The notes beneath the pieces were generated by a model. The model was not told where the DNA came from, did no database searches, and saw nothing but the letters and a program-made list of their open reading frames with translations. The translations under genes were made by a program, and so were the position numbers. A stretch of 16,889 nucleotides of DNA. It comes from JBJXHG01 sp046160865. GTDB lineage: Bacteria; Planctomycetota; UBA1135; GCA-002686595. Every line of letters begins with the position of its first letter. Positions within the stretch are counted from its first letter, which is position 1. Positions 1 through 7,172 of this stretch are shown here, in pieces. Location: positions 1 through 16,889 of the forward strand of contig JBJXHG010000156.1 in assembly GCA_046160865.1 (NCBI GenBank), written 5' to 3'.

Positions 1-2
1 CG

Positions 3-107
3 CAACGCGTGTCGCGGCGAGCGCGCGGACCGCATCGAAAAGTCCAGCGGCTGCACGAAAACTACGGCCGCGACCCCATCGACCCCCGCAGGCTGACTCT
101 CGGGTGA
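3..107 (+). CDS. Possible 3' end of a + strand gene (partial)
   Basis: An open frame enters from the left edge and stops with TGA at 105-107. Its last residues read LHENYGRDPIDPRRLTLG, which looks like a natural protein end, and nearly all third codon positions from about position 42 are G or C. It would converge on the minus-strand gene ending at 301, with the palindromic element 125-303 between them. Only 34 codons are visible, and the frame starting at base 1 (stop at 94-96) also has GC-rich third positions in its first half. The product cannot be named and the call is tentative. Confidence 0.3.
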   Translation, partial: QRVSRRARGPHRKVQRLHENYGRDPIDPRRLTLG

Positions 108-124
108 TCTGTGGCGCAGACTCC

Positions 125-303
125 TAGCCCGCATTTCTCACCACGTCCGTCGCGAGGACGTGGCAACTCGCTTCGGGCAAGGCGTTGCGTCGGAATCGAC
201 CGGAGCTCTCCTGTCAGGTCAGCGAGGATCGATTCCGATGCAACAACGCGGGCGGAAGCGAGTTGACGCGAACGCAGCAGGACGTGGTGAGAAATGCGGG
301 CTA
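125..303. mobile_element. MITE-like palindromic element with TA ends
   Basis: Bases 125-148 and 280-303 are perfect 24-bp inverted repeats beginning TAGCCCGCATTTCTCACC. Homology continues inward in inverted orientation: CAACTCGCTTC at 164-174 against 255-265, and TCGGAATCGA at 190-199 against 229-238. The centre, about 200-228, holds a short CCTG-T-CAGG hairpin. The whole 179-bp unit is therefore an imperfect palindrome with no coding capacity. TA at both outer edges fits the TA target duplication of Tc1/mariner/IS630-type transposition, so a non-autonomous element is a reasonable inference. It could instead be a dispersed palindromic repeat, or act as a bidirectional terminator between converging genes. 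It overlaps the stop codon of the gene at 301-1410. Confidence 0.65.
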
Positions 304-1410
304 TTGCAGCGGCACGGACACAGTCACTGTGCCCGCGCGCGGTGCGTCGAACGCGAGCGAGAACTCCGCGTGCTCCTCGGCCTCGACGATCCAGCGCACG
401 GTGACGACTTCGCCCGCCGCGAGCTGTCCGAGCAACTGCGGACCGCCGGTCGGCAGCGCGCGAAACACCCCGTTGCCCCGCCCGAGCGCCGCGGAAACGA
501 CGCGCGCGCCGCCCGCTTCCATGCGCACGCGCAGCGCGGACCAGCGCTCGCCCGCATCCGGCGCGGTCGCAGAGAGTCCGACGTTGGCGAGCGGCACGTC
601 GACGAGCCACAAGTTCGGCCGCAAGCGCTCGACGTGCGACGTCGCGACCGAGAGGCGCGGCAGCGCGCGCGCGGCACCGACGATCGCGTCGACCGCCTCG
701 CTCGTGCGCGCCGCATCGACTGCGACCGTGCGCAAGCCGGCGTGACTCGCGGCGAAGAGCGCGAGCGTGCCGGGCTGCGGCGGCTCCGCGGTGCGCGCGA
801 GCTCGCGCGACGGGACGAGGCGCACGAGCGTCGCGATCTCACGACGTTCGACGAGGAGCTGCGCCAGTGCGCGGGTCTCCGGATCCGCGAGCGGATACGG
901 CGCACTCGCCGTCCACGGCAACCAGCCTTCGGGATAGTCCGCGGCGCTCACGAGCGCGCGATCGCCGTCGCGCGACGCGAGGAAGCACACGGTGGCACTC
1001 GTCCATGCGTCCGCCGACGCCCCGTCGCTCGCGCTGCGCGCCACGAGCGCGGTGAGCACATCGAGCGACGCGCGCTCGTCCGCCCCGTCGGCGCACACGA
1101 GGACCGTCGGCCGCGACGTCGTTTCGCGCGCCGCGTTCCACGTGACGAGCGAGACCGGCGAGCCCGCGAGCGTGCGTGCGAGCTCACGGCGCGTCCAGCG
1201 CTCCGGATCGCGCGCGACGAGCTCGGCGAGACGCGTTTCGTGCTCGTCGGCAACGGCCGCCGGCTCGTTCTCCGCTTGCGCTGCGTCGCGCGCTGCCTCC
1301 GGAGGGATCGCGGGCGGCATGACCGGCAGCGCGCCGTCTCGCTGCGGCGCGGGAACGTCCTGCGCACCGAGCGCGAGCGCTGCACACAAGGCGAAGAGAG
1401 CACGACTCAC
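301..1410 (-). CDS. Secreted degenerate M14-carboxypeptidase-like protein B
   Basis: A 369-residue protein with a cleavable signal peptide (hydrophobic segment ALFALCAALALGAQ, residues 4-17), so probably exported. It looks like a shortened, diverged paralogue of the upstream gene. Both share a strand-helix unit (RPTVLVCADGADERAS here; RPTIVLVGALDGASRS upstream), a tryptophan loop (YPEGWLPW here; NFPMHWDG upstream) and a C-terminal beta-sandwich-like domain of about 100 residues ending near VTVSVPLQ. None of the M14 zinc ligands (HxxE and the later His) is recognisable, and the Asp-rich insert is missing, so I infer a non-catalytic binding protein. The GTG start (1408-1410) overlaps the upstream TGA as GTGA, implying translational coupling. 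The TAG stop lies on the edge of the palindromic element 125-303. Function unknown. Confidence 0.75.
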   Translation of the reverse strand: MSRALFALCAALALGAQDVPAPQRDGALPVMPPAIPPEAARDAAQAENEPAAVADEHETRLAELVARDPERWTRRELARTLAGSPVSLVTWNAARETTSRPTVLVCADGADERASLDVLTALVARSASDGASADAWTSATVCFLASRDGDRALVSAADYPEGWLPWTASAPYPLADPETRALAQLLVERREIATLVRLVPSRELARTAEPPQPGTLALFAASHAGLRTVAVDAARTSEAVDAIVGAARALPRLSVATSHVERLRPNLWLVDVPLANVGLSATAPDAGERWSALRVRMEAGGARVVSAALGRGNGVFRALPTGGPQLLGQLAAGEVVTVRWIVEAEEHAEFSLAFDAPRAGTVTVSVPLQ

Positions 1411-3200
1411 GGCTTCACCTCGCGCGACACGAGCGCCGTCCACGGCGCACGCGCGCGCAGAGTGAACGCGCTGCCGGGCGCCGCCAGCACGACCCACGTG
1501 CAGCTCGCGCTGCGACCACCGCCCGGGATGCGCTCGAACGACACGCTGCGCTCGCCGGCGAGCAAGCGCGCGCCATCGGGCAACACGAGCGCCAGCTCGA
1601 CGGGCTTCGCGAGCGCCGGGTCCCGCGCGACGAGCTCGGGGATCTCGCTGCCCGTCGGCAGCGCTCCGCGGTTCGTCACGTGCGCGGTGAGCGTCACGAC
1701 GTCGCCGTCGCGCCGCGCGAGCGACAACTCGACGTCGAGCGCCGGCAAGTTCGCAGCGAGCTTCTCGACGAACGTCGCGAGGCCAGCCAGCGCGTGCGGC
1801 AAGCTCTGCGGCGGCGGATGCACGCGCGCGTATGCCTCCCAGCCACCGACGAGGCCGGCGCGGCCGTCGCCGAGCTCGACGGGATGCCAATCGACGAAGC
1901 CGATGCCGCCGCGCGTGTTGTCGAGCCAACGCGCCCACGCGCGATCGACGGCGGGCGGCAACGGTCGCACCGGCGCACGTCCGCCCGCGGTCGCCAAGTT
2001 CGCGTCGGCGAGCCCGACGCCTTGCACGTCGGGACTGCGCTCGACCGCCGGCCCCCACGCGGCGATCTCGCACGCGATCGCGCCGCGCGCGGCGTACGCC
2101 CAATCGACGAACGTGCCCGTGCGCGCGCCGCCGTGTGCATCGTGCAGGCGGACGGCGCGCGGCTGCGCGCGGCCGGTCGACTGCGCGAAGAGCGCCGTGA
2201 TCCGTTCGAACAGCGCCGCGTCCGCATCCTCTGGCCACAACGGCGCGGAAACGCCGCCAGGCACCGCCAGCTCGCCATGGTTGCCCTGGAACACGAGCGC
2301 CGCGACGACGTGCGTACGCGTCACGAACTCCGCGAGTGCGCGCGCGTGCGCATCGTCGAGCGGGAGGTCACCCGACGACTTCGCCGCGCCGTCCCAGTGC
2401 ATGGGGAAGTTCGCGTCGGCGATCACGCCGCCGACCGGATCTTCGTTGAACAGTCCGTCGCGGTCGTCGTCGCGTCCCTCGCGCACCCAACGGTAGCGCG
2501 GCGCGTCGCCAGCGCGCGCGCGCGCGAGGAAACGCTCGTCGCTGCTGCGCGTCCATTCCCCGTCCGCGTCCTCGATCAGGAGGTCGAGGATCCGGCCGTC
2601 GCCGTCGACATCGTCCGGGACGTCCTCGTCGACCGCGCGATCCCCGTCGTCGTCCATCGGACGCGAGCTCGTGCCAGCGCTGGACGCGCCAGAGATCGTG
2701 CGCTCGAGCGCGTCCGGCGCGGCGCACGGAATCGCGACGAACGCGAGGCCGTCCGGCAACGTCGCGCGGCTCGCGAGCAACGCATCGCAGACCGCGAGCA
2801 CCGCTTCGGTGCCCGAGCGCGACGCGCCGTCGAGCGCGCCGACGAGCACGATCGTCGGACGCTCCGAGAGCGCGATCGGACCTGGCGCGCCGAAACGCAA
2901 CGCGCTCGGCGGCTCGCTCGCTCCCTCGGTGCTCGTGCCGGCACCGTTCCACGCGACGCGCTCGGCGCCGCGCTGCAGCCAGGCGGCGAACAGGCGGCCG
3001 ATCTCCGCACGATCGTGGTAGACGGGCTCGTACACCGGCGGCGCGGGCGGCGCTTGCGCCGCGGGAACCGCAGGCGGCTCTTGCGCGTGCCCCCGACTGG
3101 CGAGGAGTGCGGTCGCGGCTACCGATGCGCACAGCGACAGCCAGCGCGCCACCGCGCGCGCGCGCCAAGTCGGATGCAGAGAGAACGTGTGCACGGCCAT
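1407..3200 (-). CDS. Secreted M14-carboxypeptidase-like protein A, probable pseudo-enzyme
   Basis: About 597 residues with a signal peptide (hydrophobic LSLCASVAATALLAS, residues 21-35; cleavage near GHA-QEP). The layout follows planctomycete peptidase M14 homologues: a first strand with GALDGAS (121-127), an Asp-rich region (183-203, DDDGD, then DDVDGDGR), REGRDDDRDGLFNEDPVGG (240-258), NFP (264-266), FQGNHGE (304-310) and GTFVDWAYAARGAIACEIA (362-380). The M14 zinc motif HxxE falls where this protein has DGAS, the NRNFP substrate loop is DANFP, and the third zinc His seems to be Gln. The DWAY motif and the probable catalytic Glu (378) remain. This implies a scaffold or binding role rather than zinc peptidase activity. 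A beta-sandwich-like tail follows from about residue 490. The start is uncertain: ATG at 3200 is chosen because it gives a sensible signal peptide; ATG at 3227 and GTG at 3284 are alternatives. smc ends about 110 bases upstream. Confidence 0.8.
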   Translation of the reverse strand: MAVHTFSLHPTWRARAVARWLSLCASVAATALLASRGHAQEPPAVPAAQAPPAPPVYEPVYHDRAEIGRLFAAWLQRGAERVAWNGAGTSTEGASEPPSALRFGAPGPIALSERPTIVLVGALDGASRSGTEAVLAVCDALLASRATLPDGLAFVAIPCAAPDALERTISGASSAGTSSRPMDDDGDRAVDEDVPDDVDGDGRILDLLIEDADGEWTRSSDERFLARARAGDAPRYRWVREGRDDDRDGLFNEDPVGGVIADANFPMHWDGAAKSSGDLPLDDAHARALAEFVTRTHVVAALVFQGNHGELAVPGGVSAPLWPEDADAALFERITALFAQSTGRAQPRAVRLHDAHGGARTGTFVDWAYAARGAIACEIAAWGPAVERSPDVQGVGLADANLATAGGRAPVRPLPPAVDRAWARWLDNTRGGIGFVDWHPVELGDGRAGLVGGWEAYARVHPPPQSLPHALAGLATFVEKLAANLPALDVELSLARRDGDVVTLTAHVTNRGALPTGSEIPELVARDPALAKPVELALVLPDGARLLAGERSVSFERIPGGGRSASCTWVVLAAPGSAFTLRARAPWTALVSREVKP

Positions 3201-3311
3201 GTCCGAAGGCGCACCGGCCGCGCGCATACGGCGCGCCGGCGCAGCGTGAGCGCGGCGAGCTGCTATCGCGACGGATGGCCACACGGCTTGAGCCCTCGAA
3301 CCGTTCGAGCC

Positions 3312-6300
3312 TCAGCTTTCCGACACGGGTGCAGTCGCCTCGTCCGCCTTCGCGGCACGGCGGCGCGCGGTTCCGCCGTGCACGACGCCTTCCGCATCGA
3401 GCCGCGCCGGCACGAGCTCGACCACGGGCTCGCCGGAGTCGCGATCGATCGTCGGAGCGCGCTCGATTTCCGCACGGCTCTCGGCCGCGGCATCGTGCGC
3501 GACGACCTCGGCCGCAGCCGGTGCGGACGAGCGGCTCCAGCGATCCGCCTCCGCGAGTTCGACGGCCACCTGCCGCGAGACGCCCTTCGTCTCCATCGTG
3601 ACGCCGTACAAGCTCTCGCACGACGCCATCGTGCCCTTGTTGTGCGTGACGACGACGAACTGCGTCGTCGCGCGAAACTGCTCGAGCATCGCCAGGAAGC
3701 GCTGCACGTTCGCGTCGTCGAGCGCCGCGTCGACTTCGTCGAGGATGCAGAAGGGACTCGGGCGCGCTTCGAAAACGGCGAAGAGCAGCGCGAGCGCCGT
3801 CAGCGTGCGCTGACCGCCGGACAAGAGGCCGATCGAGAGCAGCTCGCGGCCGGGAGGCCGCGCGACGATCTCGACGCCCGCGTCGAGGACGTCGGCGCCC
3901 TCCTCGAGCAACACGTCCGCGCGCCCGCCGCCGAAGAGCTGGCGGAAGATGCGTTGGAAATTGACGCGCACGGTCTCGAACGTCTCGAGGAACAAACGCC
4001 GGCTCTCGGTGTCGATCGTGCGCACCGCTTCCGCCAACGCGTCGCGCGAGTCGGTCAAGTCCTTGTGCTGCTGCGTCAGGAACGACAAGCGGCCGCCGAC
4101 TTCGTCGAGCTCGCTCATCGCCTCCAAGTTGACGGGACCGAGCTTGTCGAGCTTCGCCTTCAGCTCGCGCACGGCGCTCTCGAGCTCCGCGAGCGCTGCG
4201 GCGCCCTCGAGCTCCGGCTCGGGCTCGAAACCCGCTGCGAGCTCGGCTTCACCGAGCGCGAGCTCTTCGTGCGCGCGGCGCACGATCTCGTCGCGCGAGA
4301 GCGCGAGGCGTTGATCCGCGAGGCGCTGGTCGGCCAGCTCGGCACTCGCGCGTTCGAGCGCTTGCGTCACCGCTTCGGCGCGGCGCCGCTCGAGATCGAC
4401 GCCGGTTTGCCCGGCTTCCGCGGCGCGCCGCAATTCGAGCGCACGCTCGTCCGCGCGGCCGCGCGTCTCGAGGATCTCCTGGCCGGCGGTCGCGAGACGC
4501 TCGACGTCCGCGCGCGCGTCGGCCGCGGCCTGCGCATGCTCGCGCGCGCGTCGTTCGGCATACGCGAGCTCCGCACTGCCTTCGTCGCGCCGCCGCACGA
4601 GGTCGGCGTGACGCTGCTTGCGGCCGGAGAGCTCGGTCGATTGCCGAGCCGCGAGCACTTGCGCTTCGCGCTCCGCGAGCCGCAAGCGCTCGCGTTCGGC
4701 TTCCAACGTCCCGAGTGCGCGCGTGTGCTCCGCGAGCGCCGCGTTCTCCACGTCGAAGCGCGCTTCCAACTCGGTGCGCACGGCTTGGCTGTCCTCCAGC
4801 TCGCGCAACAAGCGTCCGGCCTCGCTCTCGGCCGCTCCGATGTCTTGTTGCAGCGCCACCTCGGCGACGTCGAGGTCGCGCGCGCGGCTCTTCGCGGTCG
4901 CGAGCTCGCCTTCGAGCTGCGCTCGCGCTTGGCGGCGCTGCTCGAGCTCGTGGCTCGAGCGCTCCCAGTCCTTCTGCAAGCCCACGCGGCACGCGCTGCG
5001 ATCGGCGCGCTCGGCTTCGACTTCGGCGAGGCCCTTCTCGATCGCTTCGAGTTCGACCGTGTGGTCATCGGCGCTCGAGCGGCGGCCGACGGCGCCCTGT
5101 GCGAGCGAGCGGTGCCCGCCCAGGAGTCCGGCCGCGTCGACGAGCTCGCCGTCGAGCGTCGCGCAGCGCGCGCCCGGATACTGGCCGACGAGCTCGATCG
5201 CGGCCGAGAGATCACGCGCGAGCACGACGTCGCCGCACAAGAGCTCGCACAGCGGCTCCGCGCCGACGCCGGCGCGCACGTGATCGTGCAGGAACCCGAT
5301 CACGCGCTCGTCGCGTTGCAGCGCCGCGCGCACGTCGGCGAGCGGCCCATCGATGGAAGTGCGGGCACGCTGCGCGAGACCTTGCGGCAGGAGCAGCCCC
5401 GCCGGCGGCGCTTCGCGCGCCATCAGCCATTGCGCGAGCGCGCGCGCGGTCGCCGCGTCGCTGACGATCAACGCGCCCGGACGCGCCGCGAGCACCGCGT
5501 CGAGCGCACGCGCATGCTGCGAGTCGGTGCGCAAGAGATCCGCCGCGAGGCCGAGCAAGCCCGCGGGCGGGCACGGTGCGTCGCCGCGCGCGACGGCTTC
5601 GAACAGCTGGCGCCCGCCGGTGCCGATTTCCTCGAGGTCGCGCTCGCGGTCGAGCAGGAACTCGATGCGGCTCGCGAGGCGCGTGCGCTCGAGCTCGAGC
5701 GCGTTCTTCTCGGCGTCGAGTTGCGCGACTTCCGCGCCGGCTTCGGCGAGCCGCTGTGCGAGCTCGCGCCGTTGTGTTTCGATGCCGCTCTGCGCGGCGC
5801 GTGCGCCATTCGCGGCGGACTCGGCCCTCTCTTCCGCCGCTTGCGCTTCAGCACGCGCGGCGCGCGCCGTCGCCAAGCGTTCGGCGAGCCGGCGACCGCG
5901 CTCCGCAGCCGGCGTGCGCGACTCTTCCAGCGAGCGCGCGCGGTTCTGTGCTTCGGTGACACGCTGCAGGAGCCCGAGCACCGTCTCGTTCGCTTGCTGC
6001 ATCGCCGCACGCGCGCGCACGTGCTCCGCTTCGATCGCGCGCACCGCGTTCGCCTGCACGCGCGCGTCTTCGCGCGCCGCGGCTTCGTCACGCGCCAGCG
6101 TTTCGATCTCGTGCGCCAGACGCTCCATCTCGCGCGCGCGCTCCGCCAGCGCGCTCGAGAGCTCCTCGGCGCGACGCCGCTCTTCCGACGCGGCCGATTC
6201 CTCGCTACCGATGCGCTCGGACGCCTGCGCGCGGCGTTCGTCGAGAGCGCGACTCTCGGCCGCCAGGCGCGCGCTCTCGCCGACGAGGCGCTCGAGCTCG

Positions 6301-7145
6301 GACGCCAGGGCGCGGTGCTCGCGCTCGCGCGTGCCGACTTCCGCTTCCGCGGCAGCGCGCTCTGCGCGCAAGGCGTCGGCGTGCTGCTCGAGCTCGGCGA
6401 TCTTCGCGCGCACCCCGGACTGCTCCGACTCGAAACGGTGCACACGGTGGCGGATCGCACGCGTGCGCTCGCGCGACCACTCATCGCGCGCGGCGACGAA
6501 GCGCTCCGCCTTGCCGGCTTGGATCTTGAGCGAGCGCACGCGCGACTCGAGCTCGCCGATCACGTCGGCGAGACGCGCCATGTCGTCCGCGACGCGCTTC
6601 AAGCGCAGCTCGGTCTCGACCTTGCGCTGGCGGTAGCGGCTGATGCCCGCGGCTTCCTCGAAGATGCGCCGGCGCTCGAGCGGATTCGCCGACAGCACCG
6701 CGTCGATCTTGCCCTGCTCGAGCACGCTGTAACCGCGGCTTCCGAGGCCCGTGTCGAACAGCATCTCGCGCACGTCCTTGAGACGCACCCTCTGTCCGTC
6801 GAGCAGGTACTCGCCCTCGCCGCTCTTGAACACGCGGCGCGTGATGCCGACTTCGCCGCCGCGGCCCGCGAGGATGCCGCTGTGGTTGTCGAGGATCAGC
6901 GTGACTTCCGCGACCGCGAGCCCGGGCCGGCTGGCCGAGCCCTTGAAGATGACGTCGGTCATCTCCGCGCCGCGCATCGACGTGGGGCGCTGCTCGCCGA
7001 GCACCCAACGCACGGAGTCGACCACGTTGCTCTTGCCGCAACCGTTCGGACCGACGACGCCGGTGAGCGTGTTCTCGCCGAACTCGAACACGGTTCGATC
7101 GGCGAAGGACTTGAAGCCGAAGAGCTCGAGTCGTTTGAGGCGCAT
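3312..7145 (-). CDS. smc: Chromosome segregation protein SMC
   Basis: Structural maintenance of chromosomes ATPase, the core of bacterial condensin. It dimerises through its hinge and acts with ScpA/ScpB on the nucleoid. The 1277-residue protein has an N-terminal head with Walker A GPNGCGKS (32-39), a coiled coil rich in Glu, Ala and Arg, a hinge at about 515-675, a second coiled coil, and a C-terminal head with ABC signature LLSGGQ (1107-1112) and Walker B FCILDE (1132-1137). The D-loop and H-loop follow (ALDD; VVTHNK). Bacterial SMCs are usually near 1150-1200 residues; the excess is mainly an Ala/Glu-rich tail of about 75 residues after the head, probably disordered. The ATG start gives the conserved beginning MRLKRLELFGFKSFAD. 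It begins 27 bases after the NrdD-like gene, so co-transcription is likely. No clear Shine-Dalgarno site is visible. Confidence 0.98.
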   Translation of the reverse strand: MRLKRLELFGFKSFADRTVFEFGENTLTGVVGPNGCGKSNVVDSVRWVLGEQRPTSMRGAEMTDVIFKGSASRPGLAVAEVTLILDNHSGILAGRGGEVGITRRVFKSGEGEYLLDGQRVRLKDVREMLFDTGLGSRGYSVLEQGKIDAVLSANPLERRRIFEEAAGISRYRQRKVETELRLKRVADDMARLADVIGELESRVRSLKIQAGKAERFVAARDEWSRERTRAIRHRVHRFESEQSGVRAKIAELEQHADALRAERAAAEAEVGTREREHRALASELERLVGESARLAAESRALDERRAQASERIGSEESAASEERRRAEELSSALAERAREMERLAHEIETLARDEAAAREDARVQANAVRAIEAEHVRARAAMQQANETVLGLLQRVTEAQNRARSLEESRTPAAERGRRLAERLATARAARAEAQAAEERAESAANGARAAQSGIETQRRELAQRLAEAGAEVAQLDAEKNALELERTRLASRIEFLLDRERDLEEIGTGGRQLFEAVARGDAPCPPAGLLGLAADLLRTDSQHARALDAVLAARPGALIVSDAATARALAQWLMAREAPPAGLLLPQGLAQRARTSIDGPLADVRAALQRDERVIGFLHDHVRAGVGAEPLCELLCGDVVLARDLSAAIELVGQYPGARCATLDGELVDAAGLLGGHRSLAQGAVGRRSSADDHTVELEAIEKGLAEVEAERADRSACRVGLQKDWERSSHELEQRRQARAQLEGELATAKSRARDLDVAEVALQQDIGAAESEAGRLLRELEDSQAVRTELEARFDVENAALAEHTRALGTLEAERERLRLAEREAQVLAARQSTELSGRKQRHADLVRRRDEGSAELAYAERRAREHAQAAADARADVERLATAGQEILETRGRADERALELRRAAEAGQTGVDLERRRAEAVTQALERASAELADQRLADQRLALSRDEIVRRAHEELALGEAELAAGFEPEPELEGAAALAELESAVRELKAKLDKLGPVNLEAMSELDEVGGRLSFLTQQHKDLTDSRDALAEAVRTIDTESRRLFLETFETVRVNFQRIFRQLFGGGRADVLLEEGADVLDAGVEIVARPPGRELLSIGLLSGGQRTLTALALLFAVFEARPSPFCILDEVDAALDDANVQRFLAMLEQFRATTQFVVVTHNKGTMASCESLYGVTMETKGVSRQVAVELAEADRWSRSSAPAAAEVVAHDAAAESRAEIERAPTIDRDSGEPVVELVPARLDAEGVVHGGTARRRAAKADEATAPVSES

Positions 7146-7172
7146 GTTTCGGGGGGCGAAAGCCGGAACGGA

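Noticed and set aside
125..303. Integron attC site or CRISPR repeat
   Set aside because: No RYYYAAC/GTTRRRY core pair and no repeat-spacer periodicity; the structure is a single palindrome.
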